A model generated the notes under the pieces. That model searched no databases, had not been told where the DNA came from, and saw only the letters and a program-made list of their open reading frames with translations. Source: Fructilactobacillus lindneri DSM 20690 = JCM 11027 (GTDB lineage Bacteria > Bacillota > Bacilli > Lactobacillales > Lactobacillaceae). From it: a stretch of DNA of 64,000 bases. Shown piece after piece: positions 1-9,441 of this stretch. Position numbers and translations under genes: made by a program. The first letter of the stretch is position 1. Every line of letters begins with the position of its first letter. The DNA is taken from NCBI RefSeq assembly GCF_002907375.1, contig NZ_MIYK01000017.1:1-64000 (forward strand). The letters run 5' to 3'.

Positions 1-57
1 CATGTATTAGGCACGCCGCCAACGTTCGTCCTGAGCCAGGATCAAACTCTCATTTTA
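1..57 (-). rRNA. rrs: 16S ribosomal RNA, 5' end (partial)
   Basis: The minus strand carries the universal bacterial 16S 5' region, including the conserved AGAGTTTGATCCTGGCTCAG block at 50-31, followed by the usual GGACGAACG stretch. By the standard numbering, in which that block begins at about base 8, the mature 5' end lies near position 57. Only about 57 bases are in the window; the gene runs off the left edge. The call rests on direct sequence identity and is very secure. Confidence 0.98.
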
Positions 58-227
58 AAAATGAGAACTTTACTAGCTCTTATTTATTTTATTTCTTAAA
101 GCAAATTGACTTTGCATAATGTTTTAACCTTTAAACTAAGTTTAAAGATTACCTTACACTTTTGTAATCAAAATCCTGTTCAGTTTTCAAAGATCTACTC
201 TTGCACTGCTTCTGCAGTGCACTTACT

Positions 228-256
228 ATAATAACTCGTTTAGAAATAATTGTCAA
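228..256 (-). promoter_or_regulatory. rRNA operon promoter
   Basis: On the minus strand a perfect -35 TTGACA (256-251) is followed by a 17-base spacer and TATTAT (233-228). It points at the 16S gene about 170 bases downstream, a normal leader length. A perfect hairpin (203-220, arms GCACTGC and GCAGTGC) lies just past the expected start site and would form the 5' end of the pre-rRNA leader. Confidence 0.85.
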
Positions 257-598
257 CGATTTAACTTGATTAATTTTAAAAAACTCAATTACTTAAAGAT
301 TAATTTGTCAAAGCATTTCGTAGTCATTCCTAACGAACAATTATTAGTATATCCTATTGGTCAAAGAATGTCAAACATTTTTAAACAATTAATTTTAAAA
401 AATTTATTTTCAATTTTTAATCATAAAAACATGCCATTCCTTAAGCGACAATTAATAATATACACCCGGTTAATTCCCATGTCAACAATTTGGTCAAAAA
501 AAGTCAAAATTATTTATAAAGTTACATTAGTTCACTAAGATACCTAATTAAATGCTTTAAGGTATAATTAAATTACTAATTAAAAAGAAGAAATATCA
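257..598. other. Intergenic region, no convincing gene
   Basis: This is the AT-rich gap between the rRNA promoter and the metal-binding lipoprotein gene. An open frame at 266-538 has no ribosome binding site, atypical composition and no recognisable motif, so I do not call it. A TATAAT at 563-568 with a poor -35 is the best promoter candidate for the gene at 599. No AdcR/Zur-type operator was recognised. Confidence 0.5.
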
Positions 599-1492
599 AT
601 GTTCTTTAAAAATAAAAAAAAATTAATTACTGCCGCTGCTTGTTGCTTAATGCTAATACCTTTATCAGCTTGTAATAAGAATTCAAATACCAAACCAAAT
701 AAAATCAATGTAGTGTCATCAGTCAACTTTTATGGAGACGTAGCTAAACAGGTCGGAGGAAAACATGTTAAAGTTGCTTCTATTATTAATTCCAATGTTG
801 ACCCTCATGATTTTGAACCAACAATTAATGATGCCAAAAAAGTCGATAAAGCTGATGTAGTGATAGCAAACGGAATTTGTTATGATGATTGGATGACTAA
901 CTTAATTAAAAATTCTAATGATAAAAAACAAACAGACATAGATGTCGGTACATTAATGCATAAAAAAAATGGAGACAATGAACATATTTGGTATGATCCT
1001 CAAACAATGGATAAACTAGCAAATAAATTAGCTGCAGTTTATTCTAAAAAAAGGCCTCAAGATAAGAAATTATACTATCACAATGCTAATTTCTATCGAC
1101 AAAAATGGTCAAAAACAACAGCTTTAATTAAGCAAATTAAAAAATATTCTCATGGTAAATATGTTGCCGTTAGTGAGCCTGTCTTTGACTACTCTTTGAT
1201 TTCAATGGGATACAAAATAAGTGATAACGGGTTCGCAAATGCAATTGAAAAAGGAGTCGATCCATCTGCAACAGATATTACACATCTACAATCAGATATT
1301 ACACATCATAAAATTGCATTCTTTGTAAATAACATTCAAGCCTCTGATCCAGTCGTAGCGGGAATGGTTGATTTGGCTAAAAAAAATCATGTACCCATAG
1401 TTAATGTTTCAGAAACAAAGCCGCCTCATAAAAATTATATTCAATGGATGACAGGTCAATATAGACAAGTTCTCCATGCTCAAAAACAATAG
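599..1492 (+). CDS. Metal (zinc/manganese) ABC transporter substrate-binding lipoprotein
   Basis: This 297-residue lipoprotein belongs to the ZnuA/AdcA/TroA cluster A-I family, which captures Zn2+ or Mn2+ outside the cell for an ABC importer. It has a lysine-rich start, a hydrophobic core and a lipobox LSAC with the lipidated Cys at 25. Family metal ligands are visible at H70 (VDPHDFEP) and H129 (NEHIWYDP), plus E272 (VSETKP). At the third ligand site, where most homologues have His, the sequence is VSEPVFDY (E193). There is no His-rich loop. The ATPase and permease genes are not adjacent, so it is an orphan binding protein here. It ends at a bidirectional terminator. The family is secure; the metal is not. 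Confidence 0.85.
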   Translation: MFFKNKKKLITAAACCLMLIPLSACNKNSNTKPNKINVVSSVNFYGDVAKQVGGKHVKVASIINSNVDPHDFEPTINDAKKVDKADVVIANGICYDDWMTNLIKNSNDKKQTDIDVGTLMHKKNGDNEHIWYDPQTMDKLANKLAAVYSKKRPQDKKLYYHNANFYRQKWSKTTALIKQIKKYSHGKYVAVSEPVFDYSLISMGYKISDNGFANAIEKGVDPSATDITHLQSDITHHKIAFFVNNIQASDPVVAGMVDLAKKNHVPIVNVSETKPPHKNYIQWMTGQYRQVLHAQKQ

Positions 1493-1498
1493 CTAGCA

Positions 1499-1530
1499 AA
1501 AAAGACCTCATTTTTAATGAGATCTTTTTT
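1499..1530. terminator. Bidirectional terminator between convergent genes
   Basis: The stem GACCTCATT/AATGAGATC is flanked by A- and T-runs. It sits between the stop of the plus-strand lipoprotein gene (1492) and the end of the minus-strand DUF4811 gene (1532), so it can serve both. Confidence 0.8.
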
Positions 1531-1531
1531 A

Positions 1532-2305
1532 TTATTTATTAATTTTAAGTTGTTGCATAACAGTTTGAAGCATTTGTTGCTTAGCTTTATTTTTGGCTTC
1601 TTGTTGGAATTCATTAGTGTACTTCTTAGTCAATTTTTCTTTCTGACTAGCAGTCATCTGTGGATTCTTTTGCATTTCAGCCATCATTTTACCTTGAACA
1701 TATTGTTCGCCTTGTTGTTTCATAGCTGCCATAACTTGTGGATCTTTTTGTTTAGCTTGCATTTGGGCAGCTTGCTGCTTCATTTTTGTACCAATCTCTT
1801 TTGCCTGTTGCGGAGTTAGTACTAGATAGTTTTTATCAACATGAAAAGTATTAGTACGTTTTATAAATGTTTCTTTCTGTGCTAGTCCAAACATCATGCG
1901 ATAAAAATTATTTTTGTAAACCCAATCTTCTTTAGTGGTAACCAATTTATTATCATTAGCACCTTTTTTAATTACATTTTTAGTATCGATAACTTTTGTA
2001 ATGGTTGGCTTCTTTTGATCAGCATCTTTTTTATAAATAACAGCTTGATCATTAGATTTTTTACCAATCTTTTGATATAAAATCATATCCATTTGCTTAT
2101 TAATTGAAGTAAATGAATGTTGTGTTGCTGTCGTTTTCTTCGTCATTCCAAAATGACCATGAAAATTGGCAATAATTCCCACAATTGCTAGTATTGTAAT
2201 AATTCCAAAAAATATTCCACTTAAATTCGATACTAGTCGATTAGGAATCAAGTTCCAACAGATAAAGAAAGCTAATACGGCAATAATTAAAATAACAAAA
2301 ATCAT
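1532..2305 (-). CDS. DUF4811 membrane protein, partner of the MFS exporter
   Basis: This 257-residue protein has two N-terminal membrane segments (about 1-20 and 30-50). A soluble region follows, ending in a Gln/Lys/Met-rich, probably helical coiled-coil tail (about 170-257). It matches the DUF4811 family as I know it, which in lactobacilli is encoded next to a 14-TM drug exporter. Its start codon overlaps the stop of the upstream MFS gene by one base (TAATG), implying translational coupling. An accessory role in export is inferred from this coupling; no biochemical function is known to me. Confidence 0.7.
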   Translation of the reverse strand: MIFVILIIAVLAFFICWNLIPNRLVSNLSGIFFGIITILAIVGIIANFHGHFGMTKKTTATQHSFTSINKQMDMILYQKIGKKSNDQAVIYKKDADQKKPTITKVIDTKNVIKKGANDNKLVTTKEDWVYKNNFYRMMFGLAQKETFIKRTNTFHVDKNYLVLTPQQAKEIGTKMKQQAAQMQAKQKDPQVMAAMKQQGEQYVQGKMMAEMQKNPQMTASQKEKLTKKYTNEFQQEAKNKAKQQMLQTVMQQLKINK

Positions 2306-3783
2306 TATTCGTTACCTCCTTTAGCCTTTTTAGTATCCAATACTCGACCATTCTTTAACGCAAATGCAATAAGGAAGGCAATTACTGAAATTATAAACGC
2401 AATTCCAAACGTTGCTGTATAACCTTTTAAAGTAGCATTAATTGCTAAATCACGATAGTGAAGTGGATTATTAATTCTCATCATGTGAGATGGCATATTG
2501 TTTGAAGTTACGTTTGAAAGAATTGAAACCATGATAGAAGTTGCAATCGACCCACAGATTTGTCGAACGGTATTATTAACTGCTGTTCCATGTCCCATCA
2601 TTTTAACTGACAATGAATTCATTCCAGCGGTGGTAACGGGCATCATAACCATAGCAATCCCAAACATACGAACCGCATACAATACAACGATGTAAGCAGT
2701 TGAAGTGTCTTTTGTCAAAAACATGAATGGAAATGTTCCAACTGATAGTAAGAATAATCCACCAATTGCCAAACGTTTAGCACCAAATTTATCAAATAGA
2801 ATCCCTGTAATTGGACTCATCAATCCCATCATTAAGGCGCCACCTAATAAGGCAAGTCCAGAATGAAAGGCACTTAATCCTTTAACAATTTGTAAATATA
2901 AAGGAAGAACCATTTCAACACCAATCATAGCCATAAAAGCAACGGAAGCAATTGCAGTTGAAATACTAAATTTAAATGACTTGAAGACACTTAAATTCAA
3001 GAATGGATCCTTCATAGTTAATTGACGCCAAATAAATAATATAATAAAAATTGCACCAATAATCAATGACCATATAACGGTTGCACTTCCCCATCCATCA
3101 TTACCGACAGATGAAAATCCATAAAGTGCACTACCAAATCCAATAGTAGAAAGAACTAATGATAAATAGTCTAGTTTTGATTTATGAGTTTTAAGAACTG
3201 GCTTAATGTAAAAAAGTCCTAAAATCAACACAATAGCAGCAATTGGAATTAAAATTCCAAATAAATCACGCCAATTATAATTATCAATTACCCAACCAGA
3301 AAGTGTGGGACCAATAGCAGGTGCTAATCCAATTACGATTCCACCCATTCCCAAAGCAGCTCCACGTTCCTCCGCAGGGAAAATCGATAATAAAATTGTC
3401 TGCATTAATGGTATAATTACCCCAACACCAACAGCTTGAACTAGTCGAGCTACAAATAAGACCTGAAAAGTTGGAGCAACATACGCCATAATCGTTCCAA
3501 TTTCAAAAATTAACATTGCTCCTAAATACAACCATTTAGTATTAACCCGCTCTGCCAACCATGCACTAACCGGAATCAAAATTCCGTTAACCATCATAAA
3601 TCCAGTAGTTAACCACTGAACCGTAGATGTACTAACGTGAAAGGCATGCATTAAAGTTGGAAAAGCTGTTCCTAAAATAGTTTGATTTAAGACGGCAACG
3701 AAAGCTCCTACTAATAACAAAAGAACAAAAATCGTACGATTATACGGTTTCCCCTTTGCATCAACAGTTTGTTTCTCACTCAT
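2305..3783 (-). CDS. MFS multidrug exporter, DHA2 (EmrB/QacA) family
   Basis: This 492-residue, very hydrophobic protein has the length and about 14 membrane segments expected of DHA2 drug:H+ antiporters. The N-terminal motif around NQTILGTAFPTL and the motif-C-like glycine/proline segment GLAPAIGPTLSGW near residues 150-165 are typical of EmrB/LmrB-like exporters. It is the first gene of a two-gene unit with the DUF4811 gene, which starts on its stop codon. Substrates cannot be read from sequence; toxic organic compounds are the family norm. Confidence 0.85.
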   Translation of the reverse strand: MSEKQTVDAKGKPYNRTIFVLLLLVGAFVAVLNQTILGTAFPTLMHAFHVSTSTVQWLTTGFMMVNGILIPVSAWLAERVNTKWLYLGAMLIFEIGTIMAYVAPTFQVLFVARLVQAVGVGVIIPLMQTILLSIFPAEERGAALGMGGIVIGLAPAIGPTLSGWVIDNYNWRDLFGILIPIAAIVLILGLFYIKPVLKTHKSKLDYLSLVLSTIGFGSALYGFSSVGNDGWGSATVIWSLIIGAIFIILFIWRQLTMKDPFLNLSVFKSFKFSISTAIASVAFMAMIGVEMVLPLYLQIVKGLSAFHSGLALLGGALMMGLMSPITGILFDKFGAKRLAIGGLFLLSVGTFPFMFLTKDTSTAYIVVLYAVRMFGIAMVMMPVTTAGMNSLSVKMMGHGTAVNNTVRQICGSIATSIMVSILSNVTSNNMPSHMMRINNPLHYRDLAINATLKGYTATFGIAFIISVIAFLIAFALKNGRVLDTKKAKGGNE

Positions 3784-3875
3784 CTAAAAACCCCCTAAAT
3801 CTTAATAATAAGAATTACTGCCTACTATACAATTACGTTTTTCGCTTGTCAAGTAACTTTACAATTAAATAAAGC

Positions 3876-3922
3876 AGCAAAAAAACTTACACTCATGTTT
3901 CATGAGTATAAACTTTTTTGCT
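3876..3922 (-). terminator. Terminator of gpmA
   Basis: This long imperfect hairpin has GCAAAAAAGTTTA-type arms around a CATG..CATG loop. It sits directly after the phosphoglycerate mutase stop codon on the minus strand, with A/T runs on both sides. Confidence 0.7.
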
Positions 3923-3929
3923 TTGATAC

Positions 3930-4631
3930 TTATTGTTTATTGTCGCCTAGTTTAACTTTACTCAAAATATTTAAGTCAGAATCAATATCATAAACAATTG
4001 GTTGACCAGTAGCAATTTCAACATCCATGATATCTTCATCAGAAATGTTTTCGATATACTTAGTCAAAGCACGAAGTGAGTTACCGTGAGCTGCAACAAT
4101 CACATTTTTGTTGTCTAATAACTTAGGTGCAATTTCGTCTTGCCAGAAAGGAATAACTCTTTCTAAAGTAGTTTTTAAGTTTTCACCTGCAGGAATTGCA
4201 CGTGGATCTAAATCAGCATAACGACGGTCTTTAGTAGCAGATCCTTCATCATCAGCACTCAAAAGTGGTGGCAAAACATCGTATGAACGACGCCAAATAT
4301 GAACTTGATCTACTCCATATTTTTCAGCAGCTCTTTCTTTATTTTTACCTTGTAAAGCACCATAATGACGTTCATTCAAACGCCAAGATTTCATTTCTGG
4401 AATCCAAAGTTGGTCACTTTCCTCTAAGGCATAATCTAAAGTTTTAATTGCACGTTTTAAAACTGAAGTATAAGCTTGATCAAATTCAAGACCAGCTTGT
4501 GCAATAAGTTCCCCGGCATGCTTGGCTTGTTTGACCCCTTCTTCACTAAGATCAACATCAACCCACCCAGTAAATTTGTTAGCTAAGTTCCATTCACTTT
4601 GTCCGTGACGAATTAAACATAATTTTGCCAT
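3930..4631 (-). CDS. gpmA: 2,3-bisphosphoglycerate-dependent phosphoglycerate mutase
   Basis: This glycolytic enzyme interconverts 3- and 2-phosphoglycerate in the cytoplasm through a phosphohistidine. At 233 residues it has the usual length. The catalytic motif [10 protein letters not shown] puts the phosphorylated His at 9. E87 (LNERHYG) and H182 ([10 protein letters not shown]) are the conserved acid/base and second His. It is monocistronic with its own terminator. Confidence 0.96.
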   Translation of the reverse strand: MAKLCLIRHGQSEWNLANKFTGWVDVDLSEEGVKQAKHAGELIAQAGLEFDQAYTSVLKRAIKTLDYALEESDQLWIPEMKSWRLNERHYGALQGKNKERAAEKYGVDQVHIWRRSYDVLPPLLSADDEGSATKDRRYADLDPRAIPAGENLKTTLERVIPFWQDEIAPKLLDNKNVIVAAHGNSLRALTKYIENISDEDIMDVEIATGQPIVYDIDSDLNILSKVKLGDNKQ

Positions 4632-4683
4632 TATTATACCTCTTTCATTTTTAAAGTCATTTTTTAAACATCTATATCATACA

Positions 4684-5751
4684 TCATTTTAAGAGCTTTT
4701 TCAGCCACCCAGTTTTATGCAGTTGTGGTCGCTTTTTCTTATCAACTTTTTGAACTCCTAAAACATCTAGGAAAAATGTGAAAATTGGAACTGACACAAT
4801 TAATCCCCATGTGCCTAAAAAGTGTTCGCCAAGCAACAATACTACAAACGTATAAAAAATTGGCAACTCTGTTTTAGCCGACATAAACTTAGGATTTAAC
4901 ACATATGCTTCTAGCAAATGAACCACAGAAATAATAATTAAAATATAAATAATATATCGAATTCCACCTACCGCATAACCTGCAATCGATAACGGTACCA
5001 ATGAAATAATCACTCCCGCAACTGGGATTAAACTCAATAGAAAAATCATCACTGCAAAAATCAATAATTGAGGCATATGCATAAACGCTAAACAAATGGT
5101 TGTAATCGTAGTATTACAAATTGCAATAAAGAACTGTGCCTCTAAAACAACTCCAAATGTTTTAACAAAGATATTTCCAAAATAATAAATATCTTTGAAA
5201 AACCAACCAAACGTACTGGTAAGAAACTTTTGCGAAAACTCTTTCATTTGTTTTAACTCTAATGTAAAGAAAAAACTTAGAAGCAATGACATAAACATTG
5301 CAACTCCAATTGTTCCAGCGCTAGTAACATAATCCCAAATCAATCCCATACTGCCTTTAATTTGTTGCGGAATGTTCACCGTTTTCATGAAACTAACTAC
5401 CATATTGCGTATTTGGGCATTTTTTATCATGTGTGGCCGTTCGTAAAACTTAAATAACATCCTCGTATATTCAATTCCCTGATCTGCAATTGCGGGTAAA
5501 TAAACAATCGCAGCTACTACTACCAACCCAACAATTACTGCATACATTACAATCACTAAAATCGGTGTAGGAATTTTAATTCGCTTTCGAATCCAAATAA
5601 CAGATTTAGTAACTAATAACGTAAAAATAAATGTTAATAACAAAGTTGTCATCATGTCGCGACAGATATATATAACTAATATCAAAAACATCAACACGCA
5701 AAAACGGCGCAATTTCACATTATTTAAAAAAACTTGCCAATAATTTTGCAT
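4684..5751 (-). CDS. AI-2E family transporter (PerM/UPF0118)
   Basis: This 355-residue membrane protein has about seven to eight hydrophobic segments, an amphipathic central region (about 95-190) and the conserved C-terminal LPIFYTFVVLLLGEHFLGTWG-like stretch. That pattern is typical of the AI-2E/PerM family. Members include the autoinducer-2 exporter TqsA and Na+/H+ antiporters, so substrate is not predictable. The C-terminus is Lys-rich and probably cytoplasmic. It lies between gpmA and the anchored protein gene, on the same strand but without tight coupling. Confidence 0.8.
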   Translation of the reverse strand: MQNYWQVFLNNVKLRRFCVLMFLILVIYICRDMMTTLLLTFIFTLLVTKSVIWIRKRIKIPTPILVIVMYAVIVGLVVVAAIVYLPAIADQGIEYTRMLFKFYERPHMIKNAQIRNMVVSFMKTVNIPQQIKGSMGLIWDYVTSAGTIGVAMFMSLLLSFFFTLELKQMKEFSQKFLTSTFGWFFKDIYYFGNIFVKTFGVVLEAQFFIAICNTTITTICLAFMHMPQLLIFAVMIFLLSLIPVAGVIISLVPLSIAGYAVGGIRYIIYILIIISVVHLLEAYVLNPKFMSAKTELPIFYTFVVLLLGEHFLGTWGLIVSVPIFTFFLDVLGVQKVDKKKRPQLHKTGWLKKLLK

Positions 5752-5783
5752 TAGTTACAATCTCCATTTTTTAAAATTAAATA

Positions 5784-6812
5784 TTAGCTTGCAAATAGGT
5801 TCGCATAAGTATCTGGGTTAGTATAAACATCATAAGGATCAGTACTTGGTGTGTAAGTGTTTGGATTGTTAGCAGGAGTAGCAGCTCCACTATTATTATT
5901 TGAACTACTGGTTGGCTCAGTGAAACGGTTGGCATATGTTTCTGGGTGAGTATAAACATTTAAACTACCCGTATCATTAGCTGAATTAGTAGAGTTGGCA
6001 GCTGTAGCAGCTGGTCTTGCTGTATTGCTACCAGTTGTTCTAGTACTAGTTGCTGCTGGTTGTTGCGTACTAGCTGCTTTTTTAGTAACGATAGTTGGTT
6101 GTGAGTTAGATTTATTAGTTTTAGTAACTACTGCAGCATTATTACTAGTAGTAACTTGATTATTATTGCTTGAACTATTGTTACTTGAATTAGTATCGCT
6201 TGAATTAGTGTTTTCACTCACGCCATCAGATTTATCTTTGCTGGAATCATTCTTCAACGCTTTATCATTTGATTTCTTCAAATCTTTAGCATTACTCAAA
6301 ATATCTGAATAGTATGATTCAGTAATCACATCATCATTAAAAATTGTATCTAAAGTGTTATTTGAATCAGTGTATTTCTTGGCATTATGCTGTTTAACTG
6401 CCTTTGCATAAGTTTTTTTGAATTTTTTATCGTTTTTAATAACATCATTAGCAGTCTTAACTTTATCTTTAGCACGATCAGCTAATACCTTAGAACCATC
6501 TTTTTTATCTCTAGCATCTTTGTATGAATCTCGTGCGGTATCGAAATCTTTGTCTTTCATTTCGTTATTACCGTCAATGAATTTTTTAGTCTGATTCAAT
6601 AAAGCATTAGCTTCTTTTGAATCAGGTTTTTCATCAACTGCTGCTTGTAGTTTATCCTTAGCTTGCGAATAATCCCCATTATTAATTTCAGTTTTTTCGT
6701 TTCTAATATTATTGTTATAAGCGGCAGAACTCGTAGAATGGTCAAAATAGAACCACCCACCAATGCAGGCTACGACTACAACTACAATCACGCCCCAAAT
6801 CCATTTTTTCAT
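5784..6812 (-). CDS. Membrane-anchored surface protein with TPR-like stalk and C-terminal YTxPxTYAN repeats
   Basis: This 342-residue protein is not assigned to a named family. It starts with a membrane anchor (about 4-23) and no lipobox. Residues 35-200 are charged and helical with a TPR-like unit (NGDYSQAKDKL, then EKPDSKEAN). A Ser/Asn/Thr/Ala-rich low-complexity linker follows (about 200-285). The last 60 residues carry two copies of a short motif, VYTHPETYANRF and VYTNPDTYANLF, the second at the very C-terminus. The layout suggests an extracellular protein on a flexible stalk with a repeated terminal binding motif. Function is unknown. Confidence 0.6.
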   Translation of the reverse strand: MKKWIWGVIVVVVVACIGGWFYFDHSTSSAAYNNNIRNEKTEINNGDYSQAKDKLQAAVDEKPDSKEANALLNQTKKFIDGNNEMKDKDFDTARDSYKDARDKKDGSKVLADRAKDKVKTANDVIKNDKKFKKTYAKAVKQHNAKKYTDSNNTLDTIFNDDVITESYYSDILSNAKDLKKSNDKALKNDSSKDKSDGVSENTNSSDTNSSNNSSSNNNQVTTSNNAAVVTKTNKSNSQPTIVTKKAASTQQPAATSTRTTGSNTARPAATAANSTNSANDTGSLNVYTHPETYANRFTEPTSSSNNNSGAATPANNPNTYTPSTDPYDVYTNPDTYANLFAS

Positions 6813-6892
6813 TAAAAATACCTCCGTCTAAAAATTAATAAATTATTTGTTTAATTATACCATACTAAAAAATTCAATATCATCCTTAATAG

Positions 6893-6921
6893 TTACGTAA
6901 AAAAGCAAAATAGCATATAAT
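6893..6921 (+). promoter_or_regulatory. Promoter of cfa
   Basis: A TATAAT (6916-6921) lies 17 bases after TTACGT (6893-6898), about 35 bases before the start codon. The Shine-Dalgarno sequence AGAGAGG is at 6941-6947. The -35 is weak. Confidence 0.55.
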
Positions 6922-6955
6922 GTACTTTAGATTTTAACAAAGAGAGGTACTTTTT

Positions 6956-8134
6956 ATGCTCGAAAAACCATTTTATAATGAATTCCTTAAACGTAGTTTT
7001 AACATGCCAATGGAAGTAACATTTTGGGATGGAAAAACAAAAAAATATGGAAAAGGAACTCCAAAAGCTCATATTACCATCCATAAAGTCATTCCAATTC
7101 GCGAAATCAAGCGCAATGCTTCGATTGCCTTAGGAGAAGCGTATATGAATGGTACCATCGAAGTTGATGGAAACTTGGAAGATCTAATAACTTCCGCTTA
7201 TGAAGCTGCTGATAGTTTCTTCCGTAATCAAAAATTTATTAAATTTTTACCTAAAGCTTCTCATTCAGAAAAAGAAAGTAAAAAAGACGTCCAAGATCAT
7301 TATGATATTGGAAATCAATTTTACAAACTATGGCTTGATGAAACCATGACCTACTCTTGTGCTTACTTTGAAAAACCAACTGATACACTTTATCAAGCAC
7401 AAGAAAATAAAATTCATCACATTATTAAAAAGTTAAATCCACAACCCGACCGTACACTATTAGATATTGGTTGTGGCTGGGGAACGTTAATGTTAACTGC
7501 TGCTAAGGAATACAACATTCGTGTTACTGGTGTAACTCTTAGTCAAGAACAATACGACTATGTTAACAACAAGATTAAAGAAGAAGGCTTGGAAAACTTA
7601 GCCACAGTCAAATTACAAGATTATCGTGAAATTCCTAAAGATGAAAAGTTCGACTATATAACTTCTGTGGGAATGTTTGAACATGTTGGTAAAGAGAATC
7701 TTGATGAATACTTCAAAGTTGTTTCTGATCATTTAGCTGATGGCGGGACTGCCTTGATTCATGGAATTACTAGACAACAAGGTGGAGCCGTAAATGGTTG
7801 GATTAATAAATGGATTTTCCCAGGCGGATACATTCCAGGATTAACCGAAAACATCCAACATATCATTGATAATGGAATGCAGATTTCTGATTTAGAATCA
7901 CTACGTCGTCATTACCAAAGAACACTAGAAGAATGGGATAAAAACTTTAGAAAAGTAATTCCAGAAGTTACCGAAATGTTTGATGAAGATTTTGTCCGCA
8001 TGTGGGACTTATATTTACAAGCTTGTGCTGCTTCATTTAAAGCTGGGAACATTGATGTAATGCAATATTTAATTTCAAAAGGTCCTTCAGGTGAAATACT
8101 CCCAATGACAAGAGACTATATGTACAAAAAATAA
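6956..8134 (+). CDS. cfa: Cyclopropane-fatty-acyl-phospholipid synthase
   Basis: This enzyme transfers a methylene group from S-adenosylmethionine onto unsaturated acyl chains of membrane phospholipids, a stress adaptation in lactobacilli. At 392 residues it has the usual length. It has the SAM-binding motif [13 protein letters not shown] (168-180), the upstream [14 protein letters not shown] signature (114-127) and the YSCAYF segment (133-138) that helps form the active site. It is a single gene with its own promoter and a strong terminator. Confidence 0.95.
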   Translation: MLEKPFYNEFLKRSFNMPMEVTFWDGKTKKYGKGTPKAHITIHKVIPIREIKRNASIALGEAYMNGTIEVDGNLEDLITSAYEAADSFFRNQKFIKFLPKASHSEKESKKDVQDHYDIGNQFYKLWLDETMTYSCAYFEKPTDTLYQAQENKIHHIIKKLNPQPDRTLLDIGCGWGTLMLTAAKEYNIRVTGVTLSQEQYDYVNNKIKEEGLENLATVKLQDYREIPKDEKFDYITSVGMFEHVGKENLDEYFKVVSDHLADGGTALIHGITRQQGGAVNGWINKWIFPGGYIPGLTENIQHIIDNGMQISDLESLRRHYQRTLEEWDKNFRKVIPEVTEMFDEDFVRMWDLYLQACAASFKAGNIDVMQYLISKGPSGEILPMTRDYMYKK

Positions 8135-8143
8135 TAATAAAGT

Positions 8144-8183
8144 AAAACAGCTTCGCTAGTTTTAAACTAACGAAGCTGTTTTG
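8144..8183. terminator. Bidirectional terminator between cfa and azlD
   Basis: A long, near-perfect hairpin (arms AAAACAGCTTCG.. and ..CGAAGCTGTTTT) separates the convergent cfa and azlD genes. Confidence 0.9.
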
Positions 8184-8190
8184 TTTAGTT

Positions 8191-8523
8191 TTATAAAACA
8201 ATTGCCAATAAAAAGACAAGTGCCAATCCAACAATTACCGACAAGGCCATGGATCTTGTCCAAAAGGCAACTGCAATCACTACTACACTAGCAATCAATT
8301 CTGGAATTGTTCCGGCAATAGAAAAAGCATAGGTTTTAGTAATGAATAAATCTTTTACTACCAAAGATGTAAATAAACAAATTGGTACGAATTCCATCCA
8401 CTCATTAAACCACTTTGGAATCTTACGTTTCCGAAAGAAAAACAAAGGAACAAATCGAGGTATTAAAGCCACCAGGAAGCATAATAAAACTAACAGAAAA
8501 TGCTGCATTCCGTTCCATTCCAT
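8191..8523 (-). CDS. azlD: AzlD family branched-chain amino acid export subunit
   Basis: This 110-residue hydrophobic protein has about four membrane segments and the RFVPLFFFRKRKIPKW loop typical of the small AzlD/YgaH subunit. It works with AzlC to export branched-chain amino acids. It follows azlC by 16 bases on the same strand, and its start has a clear Shine-Dalgarno sequence (TAGGAG). Function is inferred from family and pairing. Confidence 0.85.
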   Translation of the reverse strand: MEWNGMQHFLLVLLCFLVALIPRFVPLFFFRKRKIPKWFNEWMEFVPICLFTSLVVKDLFITKTYAFSIAGTIPELIASVVVIAVAFWTRSMALSVIVGLALVFLLAIVL

Positions 8524-8539
8524 ATTTTATACTCCTAAC

Positions 8540-9316
8540 TTATTCCTTTGGCGTTCCCGCGGGATTTTTAAACATTTTAATTAAACGACTCTTATGGTGG
8601 GTTTTAATCCGTCTTCTTCTCAAATAGTTATCAATCAGAAATCCAACAAAAGATGCAATTAAAGTTGCACATACTAATCCCAGTGTTGATTTAGTTAGCA
8701 CTAAGAAGAAAATAGCAAGAAAGGCAGCGAGAAAGGCAATCATAACTTTTAAAAGACTCTTAACTTGCATTACAATCATAAATAAAAACAATGCCGTTAA
8801 CGCAAAATGAACAACAGTTAAATCGATCTTAACTGCGCTACCAACCACACTACCGACAAAATTACTTAAAGTCCAAAATAGCAACGTCCAATGTTCAATC
8901 TGCAACGCATCTCGAGGCGTAAACTTCTTATCAGTTGAAAATTTTAGATAGTTAACTGCGTAATTTTCATCATTCATGGAACAAGAAAATAAAAACATAA
9001 ACAAAATGCTCTGCCCATGCAAATACTTTGATAAACTAGATCCCAACAAAGCATAACGAAGTTCAAGGAAAAACAACATCAAAACAATCGTTAATAAAGG
9101 TGAATTAATCGTTAACATCGATGCAATCAGAAATTGCACACCGCCAGAAAATACTAAAAGTGAAACTAAAATTGTATTAAAAGTATTAAAACCAGCAGCA
9201 TGTAATAAAATCCCACAAGCTATTCCAATTGAAATATAACTTATATCTAGTGGAAATGAAATCCCAAAGTTTCTGCGCCAAGCAGATTCATTGGGATTCG
9301 GTACCAATTTAGTCAA
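8540..9316 (-). CDS. azlC: AzlC family branched-chain amino acid exporter subunit
   Basis: This 258-residue membrane protein starts an azlC-azlD operon. It has the family's N-terminal PLDISYISIGIACGILLHAAG segment, the FSGGVQFL motif and the CSMNDENYAVN segment, and about seven membrane spans. The large subunit forms the export channel with AzlD. The C-terminus is strongly basic (YLRRRRIKTHHKSR). Confidence 0.88.
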   Translation of the reverse strand: MTKLVPNPNESAWRRNFGISFPLDISYISIGIACGILLHAAGFNTFNTILVSLLVFSGGVQFLIASMLTINSPLLTIVLMLFFLELRYALLGSSLSKYLHGQSILFMFLFSCSMNDENYAVNYLKFSTDKKFTPRDALQIEHWTLLFWTLSNFVGSVVGSAVKIDLTVVHFALTALFLFMIVMQVKSLLKVMIAFLAAFLAIFFLVLTKSTLGLVCATLIASFVGFLIDNYLRRRRIKTHHKSRLIKMFKNPAGTPKE

Positions 9317-9441
9317 TTGAAATCCTCCAAAGTAGTGACTTCGTTTTTTTATTTTACAAATTTAATTTACAGTTCTAATTATATTGTATCTAAGCAAAAT
9401 AAAAAACCATTTCTACTAACTTTTTCTAAAATTAAATTGTT

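Noticed and set aside
266-538. 90-codon frame near the rRNA promoter
   Set aside because: It has no ribosome binding site, a non-ATG start and AT-driven composition, and lies in a typical intergenic gap.
1517-1819. Plus-strand frame opposite the DUF4811 gene
   Set aside because: It is a shadow of the minus-strand coding sequence and has no start signals.
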